Below are positions 1 to 8,057 of a DNA stretch of 37,355 nt, one piece after another; positions within the stretch are counted from its first letter, which is position 1; each line of letters opens with the position of its first letter. Position numbers and translations under genes: made by a program. Location of the stretch: assembly GCF_030063445.1 (NCBI RefSeq), contig NZ_JASITD010000034.1, forward strand, positions 1-37,355, given 5' to 3'. The DNA comes from Hymenobacter sp. H14-R3 (GTDB taxonomy: Bacteria > Bacteroidota > Bacteroidia > Cytophagales > Hymenobacteraceae). The notes beneath the pieces are model-generated. The model made no database searches, had not been told where the DNA came from, and saw nothing but the letters and a program-made list of their open reading frames with translations.

Positions 1-103
1 CCCTTCGCTACGCAGCACTTTTCGGATAGTGAGGCCGCCCGCCGCCCAGCCGTCAGCGTCACCAAACACACAGTAATTATTTATTATACAGCAACTTACA
101 AAT

Positions 104-140
104 AAAACGGCCCCACCGCACGAAGCGATGGGGCCGTTTT
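104..140 (-). terminator. Rho-independent terminator of msrA
   Basis: A perfect 12-bp stem (104-115 with 129-140) encloses a 13-nt loop. It lies 17 nt beyond the msrA stop codon in the direction of transcription. On the minus strand the stem ends in TTTT followed by ATT, so it has the GC stem and U tail expected of an intrinsic terminator. The first ~100 nt of the window, further downstream, contain no gene that I can see. Confidence 0.8.
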
Positions 141-156
141 GCGTACTGGAAGTGGC

Positions 157-861
157 TTAGAGATTAGGCAGGCCGGATTTCAAATCTTTCGGGAAAAGCT
201 TGCGCACGTGGGCCACTTTGTGCTCCGACACGTTGATAATGTAGGGGTTGTCGGTGTGCAGGCGGTAGTAGCCCTGGTGGTAGTCCTCGGCATCCCAAAA
301 CTGCTTGAAGGGCACCACCTGGGTCACGATTTTGCTGTCGTACTCCTTCGAGGAATTGACCTTGGCAATGGTTTCGTCGATGATTTTCTTTTCCTCCGGC
401 GTGCGGTAAAACACGGCCGAGCGGTACTCGGGGCCGGTGTCGTTGCCCTGGCGGTTGAGCTGCGTGGGGTCGTGGCTAGCCGTGAAGAAAATATCGGCCA
501 ACATCTTGTAACTCACCACTTTGGGGTCGTAGTAGATATTAACCGTTTCGGTGTGGCCGGTTTCCTGGCCGGCCACCTGCTCGTAGCTAGGGTGCGGCAC
601 GGTGCCGCCGGCGTAGCCGCTCACCACCTGCTTCACGCCCTTTATCTGCTCAAAGGCTTCTTCCTGCGCCCAAAAGCAGCCGCCGGCAAAAGTGGCCTGC
701 GCCAGGCCAGTGAGGTTTTTGGGGGCAAGGCCCGCCGTGGAGGCCACGGCGGCGGCGGGGGTTTGGCCCTGCGCCTGGGCGGGCTGCTGCGAGCCGCAGG
801 CCGCAAGGGCCAGCAGGCCCAGGCCGGAAACGGCCGACAAAAGCTTGGTCATGGAAGTCAT
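157..861 (-). CDS. msrA: Peptide-methionine (S)-S-oxide reductase MsrA, lipoprotein form
   Basis: Reduces the S-epimer of methionine sulfoxide, free or in proteins. The 234-aa product starts with a lipoprotein signal peptide: hydrophobic stretch 7-21 and a lipobox Leu19-Ala-Ala-Cys22, so it is probably anchored in the envelope. The MsrA core starts near residue 55; the catalytic motif GCFW is at 61-64 with nucleophile Cys62. Other family blocks (SGYAGG near 81, HTETV near 103, GPEYRSAV near 143) are present. Cys22 and Cys62 are the only cysteines, so after lipidation no internal resolving cysteine remains. Recycling would then have to involve direct attack by a thiol partner (inference). The gene lies downstream of mutS on the same strand with an 83-nt gap and ends at a good terminator. 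Confidence 0.95.
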   Translation of the reverse strand: MTSMTKLLSAVSGLGLLALAACGSQQPAQAQGQTPAAAVASTAGLAPKNLTGLAQATFAGGCFWAQEEAFEQIKGVKQVVSGYAGGTVPHPSYEQVAGQETGHTETVNIYYDPKVVSYKMLADIFFTASHDPTQLNRQGNDTGPEYRSAVFYRTPEEKKIIDETIAKVNSSKEYDSKIVTQVVPFKQFWDAEDYHQGYYRLHTDNPYIINVSEHKVAHVRKLFPKDLKSGLPNL

Positions 862-944
862 GGAGGAAGTGAGGGGTTTTATACGCTGGACGCGCGCCCG
901 CCGGATTCCTTACAACACGGCCACCCGGCTGCTGGTTCGCCGTG

Positions 945-3704
945 CTACGCCCCCGACACGCCCTTGAGCTCCTGCAATTTCAGCAACGCCTCGATGGGCG
1001 TGATGGTGTTGATATCCAGGCTTTGCAGCAGCTCGCGCACGCGCTCCAGGGCGGGGTCGCCGGGCTCAAACATGCTGAGCTGAATCTTGGGCGCCGAGGC
1101 CACGGCGGCCGTGGCGCGGGGCCGGGGCTGGGCGCTGGCTTTGGGCGGCTCATCGAGGCCGGCCAGCACCTCATCGAGCTCCGTGGGGGCGTCTGCGTCC
1201 ACGAGGCCGGTTTGGGTGCGCTCCAGCTCTAGGTGGTGCATTATTTCGTTGGCGCGCAGCACCACGGCGGGCGGCATGCCGGCCATGCGCGCCACATGAA
1301 TGCCAAAGCTGTGCTCGGAGCCGCCGGGCCGCAGCTTGCGCAGAAACAGCACCCGGCCGTCGGCCTCCTGCACGGCCACGTGGTAGTTGCGCACCCGCGG
1401 GCAGTCGTCGGCCAGCTGGTTGAGCTCGTGGTAGTGGGTGGCGAACAGCGTTTTAGCCCGCGCCTTGGGGTTGTTGTGCAGGTGCTCCACAATGGCCCAG
1501 GCAATGCTGATGCCGTCGTAGGTGCTGGTGCCGCGCCCGATTTCATCCATCAACACCAAGCTGCGCTCCGAGAGATTATTGAGGATGGAGGCCGTTTCGG
1601 TCATCTCCACCATGAAGGTGCTTTCGCCCTTGCTCAGGTTGTCGGAGGCTCCCACGCGGGTAAAAATCTTGTCGATAATGCCGATAGTGGCCGCCTCGGC
1701 GGGCACGAACGAGCCGATTTGGGCCAGCAGCACGATGAGGGCCGTTTGGCGCAGCAGCGCGGACTTACCGGCCATGTTGGGCCCCGTTATCACCACTATT
1801 TGCTGGTCGTCCTGGCTCAGGCACAGGTCGTTGGGGATGTAGCTTTCGCCGGGCGGCAGCTGGCGCTCAATCACCGGGTGGCGGCCACCCTTGATGTCGA
1901 GCGTGGGCCCGTCGTTCACCACGGGCTGGGTGTAGCGGTGCTGCCGCGCCGTGGCCGCAAACGAGGCCAGGCAATCGAGCACGCCGATGGCGCGGGCGTT
2001 CTGCTGAATCTGGCTCACGAAGTCGAGCGCCGCCAGCGTAACCTCCTGGTAGATACGGGCTTCGATAATAAACAGCTTCTCCTCGGCCGTGAGAATCTTC
2101 TCCTCGTAAGTTTTCAGCTCCTCAGTTACGTAGCGCTCGGCGTTCACCAGGGTTTGCTTGCGAATCCACTCGGGCGGTACCTTATTTTTGTGGGCGTTGC
2201 TGACTTCGAGGTAGTAGCCAAACACCTTATTATAAGCCACTTTCAGCGACGAGATGCCGGTGATGGCCTGCTCGCGCTGCTGCATTTTGAGCAAAAAGTC
2301 CTTGCCCGAAAAAGCCAGCCCGCGCAGCTCATCCAGCTCGGCATCAACGCCATCCTGAATCACATGCCCCTGGTTGGTGAGCAGCGGCGCATCAGGCTTT
2401 ATTTTGGCCTGAATCTCGGTGCGCAACGAGTCGCAGGCGTTGAGCTGGTCGGCCAGCTTTTCGAGGGCCCGGATGCCCGAGCCGGCCAGTTTGGCGCGCA
2501 GCGGCCCAATGCTTTCGAGGGCCCGCGCCAGTTGCAGCAGCTCGCGCGGGTTCACGCGGCGCACGGCCACCTTGGAGATAAGGCGCTCCAGGTCGTTGAT
2601 GGGGCGCAGCTTGCTCTGCACTTCTTCCAGCAGCTCGGGGTCGGCCACGAGGGCGGCCACGGTGTCGAGGCGGCGCTGAATCTGGCTCACTTCCTTGAGC
2701 GGCAGCACCACCCACTTGCGCAGTAGGCGCGCCCCCATCGGTGTAATGGTCTGGTCCAGGATATCAATCAGCGGCACGCCGCCGGGGTGCTGGGCCTGCA
2801 CCAGCTCCAGGTTGCGCACCGTGAAGCGGTCGAGCCACACGTACTTATCTTCTTCGAGCCGGCCCAGGCTAGCAACGTGCTGAATATCAGTATGCTTTGT
2901 TTCGGCCAAATAGTGCAGGATGCAGCCGGCCGCAATCACGCCCTCCTTCAGGTTATCGACCCCGAAGCCCTTGAGCGAGGTGGTGCGGAAGTGCCGCGTG
3001 AGGGTGTCGTGGGCGTAGTCCTGGCCAAAAACCCACTCGTCGAGCGCGTAGGTGCAGAAATCGGGACCGAAGTTGCCCTCAAACTCGGCCCGGCTGCGCT
3101 TGCAAAACAGCACCTCGGCGGGCCGGAAATTTTGCAGTAGCTTGCCCAAGTAATCAAGCGTGCCCTGGGCGGCCAGAAACTCGCCGGTACTGATGTCGAG
3201 AAACGAGATGCCGGCCTCCGTTTTGCCGAAGTGCACGGCGGCCAGGTAGTTGTTTTGGCGGCGCTCCAGGGTGTTGTCGTGCAGGCTCACGCCGGGCGTC
3301 ACAAGCTCGGTTATTCCTCTCTTAACCAGACCCTTAGCTAGCTTGGGGTCTTCGAGCTGGTCGCAGATGGCCACGCGCTGGCCGGCGCGCACCAGCTTGG
3401 GCAGATAGGTGTCGAGGGCGTGGTGCGGGAAGCCCGCCAGCGCCACCTCGCTGGCCGTGCCCGCGCCGCGCTTGGTGAGCGTGATGTCGAGGATGCGCGA
3501 AGCCGTAACCGCGTCTTCGCCAAAGGTTTCGTAGAAGTCGCCCACCCGAAACAGCAGCACTGCGCCGGGATGCTCCTGCTTGAGCTGGTAATACTGCCGC
3601 ATGAGCGGCGTGTCGGCCACCGCGATAGGCTTGATATGGTCGGGCCCCAGCGACTTAATGGCAAACTTGGAAGCGGGAGCAGCGGGGGCAGGAGCGGTAG
3701 ACAA
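945..3704 (-). CDS. mutS: DNA mismatch repair protein MutS
   Basis: Recognises base mismatches and small loops and starts mismatch repair with MutL. The 919-aa product has the mismatch-wedge motif Phe57-Tyr-Glu59 in the N-terminal domain, then connector, lever/clamp, and a C-terminal ABC-type ATPase with Walker A GPNMAGKS near 640 and Walker B DEIGRGTS near 718. A helix-turn-helix dimerisation region and a Pro/Ala-rich linker (near 850-870) follow. Length is slightly above the usual ~860-880. The start is TTG at 3704: no ATG or GTG lies in frame between the upstream stop (3738-3740) and residue 35. Starting at Met35 would leave only 22 residues ahead of the FYE motif, which is shorter than in relatives. 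The start is therefore uncertain within about 35 residues, but the function is not. Confidence 0.97.
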   Translation of the reverse strand: MSTAPAPAAPASKFAIKSLGPDHIKPIAVADTPLMRQYYQLKQEHPGAVLLFRVGDFYETFGEDAVTASRILDITLTKRGAGTASEVALAGFPHHALDTYLPKLVRAGQRVAICDQLEDPKLAKGLVKRGITELVTPGVSLHDNTLERRQNNYLAAVHFGKTEAGISFLDISTGEFLAAQGTLDYLGKLLQNFRPAEVLFCKRSRAEFEGNFGPDFCTYALDEWVFGQDYAHDTLTRHFRTTSLKGFGVDNLKEGVIAAGCILHYLAETKHTDIQHVASLGRLEEDKYVWLDRFTVRNLELVQAQHPGGVPLIDILDQTITPMGARLLRKWVVLPLKEVSQIQRRLDTVAALVADPELLEEVQSKLRPINDLERLISKVAVRRVNPRELLQLARALESIGPLRAKLAGSGIRALEKLADQLNACDSLRTEIQAKIKPDAPLLTNQGHVIQDGVDAELDELRGLAFSGKDFLLKMQQREQAITGISSLKVAYNKVFGYYLEVSNAHKNKVPPEWIRKQTLVNAERYVTEELKTYEEKILTAEEKLFIIEARIYQEVTLAALDFVSQIQQNARAIGVLDCLASFAATARQHRYTQPVVNDGPTLDIKGGRHPVIERQLPPGESYIPNDLCLSQDDQQIVVITGPNMAGKSALLRQTALIVLLAQIGSFVPAEAATIGIIDKIFTRVGASDNLSKGESTFMVEMTETASILNNLSERSLVLMDEIGRGTSTYDGISIAWAIVEHLHNNPKARAKTLFATHYHELNQLADDCPRVRNYHVAVQEADGRVLFLRKLRPGGSEHSFGIHVARMAGMPPAVVLRANEIMHHLELERTQTGLVDADAPTELDEVLAGLDEPPKASAQPRPRATAAVASAPKIQLSMFEPGDPALERVRELLQSLDINTITPIEALLKLQELKGVSGA

Positions 3705-3760
3705 GGCAGAAGCGCGAACTTTGGGGCCCGCGAGAATTTAGTAATACGTAAAAATCGGTT

Positions 3761-3862
3761 GTCCTTGCGAACGCCGCGTGGCAATCTTTCCTTGGTCGTT
3801 CGCTTCACAGGGTTACTAACCCAGGCGTGAAGGAAAGATTGCCGCGCGGCGCTCGCAAGGAC
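3761..3862. repeat. Long inverted-repeat element (REP/MITE-like)
   Basis: Two 33-bp arms (3761-3793 and 3830-3862) are complementary at 31 of 33 positions. They enclose a 36-nt centre that itself holds a small palindrome (3810-3822). The arms begin with GTCCTTGCGA, nearly the same as the arms of the element at 19394-19436. The element lies between the divergent starts of mutS (3704) and the SpoU methyltransferase (3930), so it cannot be an ordinary terminator for either. I see no target-site duplication and no coding capacity. It is best read as a dispersed palindromic repeat. Confidence 0.75.
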
Positions 3863-3929
3863 CGGCGCATCATCCGCGATTCCATTTAAAAACCCTTTTC
3901 GCGAACCACAAAGTTCGCGCTCCTTCCGC

Positions 3930-4466
3930 ATGCGCAAACTCACCATGACCGAGCTAAACCGCCTACCGGTGGCCGATTTCAAAGCTACACCCAAAAGCCC
4001 GGTGGCCTTAGTGCTTGATAATGTGCGTAGTCTGCACAACGTGGGGGCCGTTTTTCGCACTGCCGACGCCTTCGCCCTCGAAAAAATCTACCTCTGCGGC
4101 GTCACGGGCCAGCCCCCGCACCGCGAAATTACCAAAACGGCCCTCGGCAGCACCGAGTCCGTGGCCTGGGAGTACAGCGCCACCACCCTGCAGGCCGCGC
4201 AGCAGCTAAAGGCCGCCGGCTACCAGCTGGTGGCCGTGGAGCAAACCACCGGCTCGGTGCTGCTACCGCAGTTTTGGCCCGAGCCCGGCCGGCCGCTGGC
4301 CCTGGTGCTGGGCAACGAGGTGCTGGGGGTGGACGACGAGGTGCTGGCGCTGTGCAGCGCGGCCATCGAGATTCCGCAGCTCGGCACCAAGCATTCGCTC
4401 AACGTGGGCGTGGCCGCGGGCGTGGTGCTGTGGGACGTACTCAGCAAGCTAAAAATATTTGGCTAA
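3930..4466 (+). CDS. TrmH/SpoU-family RNA 2'-O-methyltransferase
   Basis: A SAM-dependent SPOUT methyltransferase of 178 aa, probably acting on a ribose 2'-OH of tRNA or rRNA. The three SpoU motifs are visible: motif 1 with N-VRSLHNVGAVFRTADAF near 30-48, motif 2 LVLGNEVLGV near 123-132, and motif 3 IPQLGTKHSLNVGVAAG near 148-164, which form the knotted cofactor site. There is no N-terminal RNA-binding (L30e-like) domain, so this is the minimal single-domain form and the RNA target cannot be assigned. An alternative start is ATG at 3945. The gene is divergent from mutS with the inverted-repeat element between them. Only T-rich sequence, without a clear stem, follows before the next gene. Confidence 0.9.
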   Translation: MRKLTMTELNRLPVADFKATPKSPVALVLDNVRSLHNVGAVFRTADAFALEKIYLCGVTGQPPHREITKTALGSTESVAWEYSATTLQAAQQLKAAGYQLVAVEQTTGSVLLPQFWPEPGRPLALVLGNEVLGVDDEVLALCSAAIEIPQLGTKHSLNVGVAAGVVLWDVLSKLKIFG

Positions 4467-4564
4467 GCACCTGGCAGGCACACGGATAGTTAGCCTTGAG
4501 TAGCCCGCTCGTATTTTTTCTGCGTTTTTTTAGCGCTTTAGGGAAGGGGTTTGGGAAATGTGTT

Positions 4565-4572
4565 TATCTTTG
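4565..4572 (+). promoter_or_regulatory. Bacteroidota -7 promoter element of the M36 peptidase gene
   Basis: TATCTTTG is an exact match to the Bacteroidota -7 consensus TAnnTTTG. No TTTG box lies at the usual 19-21 nt upstream; the nearest TTTG (4550-4553) is only 11 nt away, so only the -7 half is supported. Transcription would start near 4577-4580, giving a leader of about 40 nt. This argues for the ATG at 4618 rather than an in-frame start at 4558, which would place the promoter inside the gene. Confidence 0.55.
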
Positions 4573-4617
4573 GAGCCTAGCCATTGTCATCATTTTTTTC
4601 TTCCTTTTTCCTCTCCT

Positions 4618-7452
4618 ATGACGTTGTTCTCTACTCATTTGGGCTATCGGACGCTGGCTCTAGCAACGGCCTTAGCCTTGCCGGGTATCGCCCAAGCTCA
4701 GCAAGGGCCGCCGGCCGCCGCGCTATCGTCATTTGCCGCTAAAGCCAAGGCCCAGGGGCTGAGTGCCGCCGACGTGGCTAATGTACTGGTAACCAATTCG
4801 TATACCGACACCAGCACCGGTATTACCCACACCTATCTGCAGCAGCGCGTCAATGGCTTGGTCGTGTTCAACGCTACCGGGGCCGTGCACACCGATAAAG
4901 CAGGCAAGGTCATTTTCTCGGCGCAGGACTTTGTAGTGGGGGCCGGTGCCAAGGCCCCTTCCGCAACCCCCGCGCTCACGCCTGCTCAAGCCGTGGTAGC
5001 CGCCGCCGTAAGCCTGGACCTGCCCCGGCCCGTGGGCCTGCGCACGGTGTTAGAAGCCCGCGTGGCTGATGGTATGGTATTCAACAACGGAGGGATTTCG
5101 GAAGAAAACATTCCGGTGCGCCTGATGTACACCCGCCAGAATGATAAGCTGGTGCTGGTGTGGGAAGTATCCATTGCGCAACTCGATCAGCAGCACCATT
5201 GGAATGCCCGCATTGATGCGCAAACCGGCCGCTTGGTTGATAAAAACGACTTCGTAGTAAATGAGGTAGCTACGTTCAACCAGCAAACGCTGAAGGCGCA
5301 GGCCAGCCAGCAAAAGGTGCCTGCCTTTGCCACCGCCGCCACGCGCTCGGTGCTGGGCACCACGGCCGCCGCTAGCCTCAACGTCATTCCGGTGCCGTTT
5401 GAAAGCCCCGACCTATCGCCCCGCGTGCAGGTCCCACTCAGCTCGGCCAATCCCCTATACTCGCCCGTGGGCTGGCAGGTAGAGCAGGCCGGTGCGCCTA
5501 CCGGTTTCTTCGACGATTCTTATTCCCTGGCATCGAGCGGCAAGTTTTTGACGCGCGGCAACAACGTAGCTGCCTACGACGACAATAGCACTACGGCCAA
5601 CGTTTCGGTTGATACGCCTAATACCAACCTGGTTTCGTCCACTTCCTCGCCCGACGGGGGGGCTACCCTGAGCTTCGACTTTCCCTTCGACCAGACAAAA
5701 AGTGCCCGCGACCCCAATAACCTGTCCGCCGGTATCACTAACCTGTTCTACTGGAACAACATGCTCCACGACGTGATGATGGCGCATGGCTTCGATGAGG
5801 TATCGGGCAACTTTCAGTACAAGAACCTCACAAAGGACAGCCAAGGCAACAAGCTAGGCAAGGATGGTGATTTTGTGCGTGCGGAGTCGCAGGACGGCAG
5901 CGGCCGCAACAATGCCAACTTCTCGACGCCCGCCGACGGGGGCAACGGCCGGATGCAGATGTACCTGTTTGACAACGTTGGCCCCAGCTTGCTGACTGTG
6001 ACGGGGGCAGCGGACGCAGCCGGCACCTACAAGATTGCGCCCGTCGGCTTCGGCCCCAGCCTCACCAAGAAGCCCCTGGCCGGCAAGTTGGTGCTCGTTA
6101 ACGACGGCGTATCGGGTGATGGTGGTGACCACGGGTGCGCCTCACCTTTTATAAATGCGGCCGCTATCAGGGGTAATATTGCTTTTATAGAGCGCAATGG
6201 CTGCACGCAGCTATCGACGCTTAGCCCACGGCCCAACAATCAATTTGCGCCCAAAGTGAAGCGGGCCCAGGACAATGGGGCCGTTGGTGTCATTGTCTTC
6301 GACTCTACGGCAGCTACTAATGGGCTGATTAATTTTGGCGGTGCTGATACGGTAGGCATTCGCATCCCCGCTATTTATCTTGGTGGAGCCGATGGTTTTA
6401 AGTTGCGGGCAGCCATTCGGGCCGGCGGCACGGTTAATGTATCGGCAGCCCTTGGCATAATTGGTGCGGACTTCGATGGCTCGTTTGACAACGGCGTGGT
6501 TTCGCACGAGTTTGGCCACGGTATCAGCAACCGCCTCACCGGCGGCGGCACCGCCACCTGCCTCGATGCCACTACTGGCAACCAAACGATGGGCGAAGGA
6601 TGGAGCGACTTCTTTGGCTTATGGATGACAACCCGCCCCGGCGACATTGGCAGCACCAATCGCTACGTGGCTACCTATGATAACGGCAACCCTTACGCGG
6701 CGGGCCCCGGCTTCCGCAGAAAGCCGTACACTACCAACATAACGGCTACGGGCAACGACTATACCTATTCGAAGCTTGGAACAGGAGTTGGGAAGTTCAG
6801 CGAAACCCACGACGTGGGTGAAGTCTGGACCACGGTGCTATGGGACCTGAACTGGCAGTTCATATACAAGTACGACTACAACGCCGACTTCTTCGCTGCT
6901 ACCGGCGGCAACAACAAAATGCTGAAGCTGGTGCTTGATGGCTGCAAGCTGCAAGTGTGCCAGCCCGGGTTCCTCGACGGTCGCGACGCCTTGCTACGGG
7001 CCGATAGTGTGACCAACCGCGCGGCAAATGCCGACCTCATCTGGAACGTATTTGCCCGCCGGGGCATGGGCTACGGTGCCAAGCAGGGCGACCGTGTGAA
7101 CGGCTACCCCACGGTGGCCAACATTGTGCAGGGCTTCGACATTCCGCCCAAATCGAAAGTTATTGCGCTGGCCGCCAAGAACGGCGTAGTTGCCGACAAC
7201 GCCCTGGAAGCTTACCCCAACCCCGCCCAGAACCGCCTCATCGTGCGCACGCAGCTCAGCAGCACCGCCCCTATGCAGGTAACCATGATTGACCTGATGG
7301 GCAAAACCGTGCTGCGCGCCTCGGTACCCACCACCCAGATGCAGCAGAGCGGCGTAGAACTGAACACCAGCCAGCTCGCCACCGGCCTCTACATAGTGCG
7401 CGTGAGCACTACCGAAGGCAGCTACACCACCAAGGTGACCATTCAGCACTAA
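4618..7452 (+). CDS. Secreted M36 (fungalysin-type) zinc metallopeptidase with PA and T9SS sorting domains
   Basis: A 944-aa secreted protease. Residues 1-28 form a signal peptide ending in AQAQ. A propeptide with FTP-like features follows, then the M36 catalytic region. The zinc motif HEFGH is encoded at 6505-6519 (residue ~630) and the downstream zinc ligand lies in GEGWSDFFG about 30 residues later. A protease-associated (PA) domain is inserted before the HEFGH motif (NIAFIERNGCT...KVKRAQDNGAVGVIVFD), a known arrangement in Bacteroidota M36 enzymes. The last ~75 residues (from YPNPAQNRLIV to the end) are a type A T9SS C-terminal sorting domain, so the enzyme should cross the outer membrane through the Por machinery. 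Start ATG 4618 was chosen because it opens a clean signal peptide and sits downstream of the promoter. The gene is monocistronic and ends at a strong terminator. Confidence 0.93.
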   Translation: MTLFSTHLGYRTLALATALALPGIAQAQQGPPAAALSSFAAKAKAQGLSAADVANVLVTNSYTDTSTGITHTYLQQRVNGLVVFNATGAVHTDKAGKVIFSAQDFVVGAGAKAPSATPALTPAQAVVAAAVSLDLPRPVGLRTVLEARVADGMVFNNGGISEENIPVRLMYTRQNDKLVLVWEVSIAQLDQQHHWNARIDAQTGRLVDKNDFVVNEVATFNQQTLKAQASQQKVPAFATAATRSVLGTTAAASLNVIPVPFESPDLSPRVQVPLSSANPLYSPVGWQVEQAGAPTGFFDDSYSLASSGKFLTRGNNVAAYDDNSTTANVSVDTPNTNLVSSTSSPDGGATLSFDFPFDQTKSARDPNNLSAGITNLFYWNNMLHDVMMAHGFDEVSGNFQYKNLTKDSQGNKLGKDGDFVRAESQDGSGRNNANFSTPADGGNGRMQMYLFDNVGPSLLTVTGAADAAGTYKIAPVGFGPSLTKKPLAGKLVLVNDGVSGDGGDHGCASPFINAAAIRGNIAFIERNGCTQLSTLSPRPNNQFAPKVKRAQDNGAVGVIVFDSTAATNGLINFGGADTVGIRIPAIYLGGADGFKLRAAIRAGGTVNVSAALGIIGADFDGSFDNGVVSHEFGHGISNRLTGGGTATCLDATTGNQTMGEGWSDFFGLWMTTRPGDIGSTNRYVATYDNGNPYAAGPGFRRKPYTTNITATGNDYTYSKLGTGVGKFSETHDVGEVWTTVLWDLNWQFIYKYDYNADFFAATGGNNKMLKLVLDGCKLQVCQPGFLDGRDALLRADSVTNRAANADLIWNVFARRGMGYGAKQGDRVNGYPTVANIVQGFDIPPKSKVIALAAKNGVVADNALEAYPNPAQNRLIVRTQLSSTAPMQVTMIDLMGKTVLRASVPTTQMQQSGVELNTSQLATGLYIVRVSTTEGSYTTKVTIQH

Positions 7453-7473
7453 ACTGCCTGGCCCCTTAAACTT

Positions 7474-7504
7474 AAAAAAGCCTGGCTTCGGCCGGGCTTT
7501 TTTT
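7474..7504 (+). terminator. Rho-independent terminator of the M36 peptidase gene
   Basis: A stem of 13 pairs (7474-7486 with 7491-7503, one G-T wobble) is capped by a stable TTCG tetraloop and runs straight into a T tract. It begins 22 nt after the stop codon. The A run on the other side means it could also work on the minus strand. Confidence 0.9.
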
Positions 7505-7525
7505 GTGCCCGTATTACTAAGGTCT

Positions 7526-7969
7526 ATGTCCAATTCTTCCTCCCCCACCCGCCCGGCCGGGTACGACCCCGATGCGGCGCTACTGGCCCTGCGCCCGGCC
7601 ATTGCCGGCCAGCCCGCCGCCATTCCTACCCCAGCCACCGTGGCCGATTTTCAGCACCAGGTGCTGCGCCCGGTGCTCAAGCTTCAGCACGCGGTGCTGC
7701 TGGCCACCGTGGCCGACTTTGCCCACGACTACCATCTGCCGCTGGCCACCGCCGACCCCACAGAAGCCACCCGCTTCCTCACCGAGCTGCTGGCCCGCAA
7801 CACCCGCCTGCGCGCTACCCTGGTGGGCCTTGTGGTGGGTTTGCTCACGCAGCCCGAGCTGGCCTTTTACCGCCTGCACCGGGCCGAGCTAAATCGCCGC
7901 CTGCTCGACCTGGCCGAGCAGCGCGTGCTCACCAGCCTCGACGGGCTGCCCGCTCACCCGCCCAGCTAG
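7526..7969 (+). CDS. Conserved hypothetical protein (Bacteroidota family of about 140 aa)
   Basis: A mostly alpha-helical, soluble 147-aa protein with no signal peptide and no cysteines. The pattern FQHQVLRPVLKLQHAVLLATVADF near 45-70, followed by LLARNTRLRATLVGLVVGL and a final LNRRLLDLAEQRVLTSL helix, resembles a small Bacteroidota family that databases often label 'glyoxalase'. I recall that label only from memory and see no metal-binding glyoxalase motif, so no enzyme function is assigned. ATG 7526 is preferred over the in-frame GTG at 7505, which lies against the upstream terminator. The gene is convergent with terC, and the two stop codons flank a 40-bp-stem hairpin. Confidence 0.75.
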   Translation: MSNSSSPTRPAGYDPDAALLALRPAIAGQPAAIPTPATVADFQHQVLRPVLKLQHAVLLATVADFAHDYHLPLATADPTEATRFLTELLARNTRLRATLVGLVVGLLTQPELAFYRLHRAELNRRLLDLAEQRVLTSLDGLPAHPPS

Positions 7970-8054
7970 GCCCCTGGGCACGCCCCAAACGACAGCGAGC
8001 GCCGCCCGGACTGACCGGACGGCGCTCACTGTCGTTTGGGGCGTGCCCAGGGGC
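7970..8054. terminator. Giant hairpin between convergent stop codons
   Basis: Two 40-nt arms (7970-8009 and 8015-8054) pair with only two mismatches around a 5-nt loop (8010-8014). The left arm begins at the base after the plus-strand stop TAG (7967-7969). On the right, the minus-strand stop of terC (8058-8060) is 3 nt beyond the arm, and the two CTAG tetramers around the stops can also pair. There is no T tract on either side, so it is not a textbook intrinsic terminator. Its position suggests bidirectional transcript end formation or mRNA 3'-end protection. Confidence 0.65.
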
Positions 8055-8057
8055 TGC

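Noticed and set aside
1233..2726. 497-codon open frame on plus opposite mutS
   Set aside because: It is fully antisense to the conserved mutS frame, has a His/Gly/Ala-rich composition typical of GC-rich shadow frames, and shows no recognisable domain.
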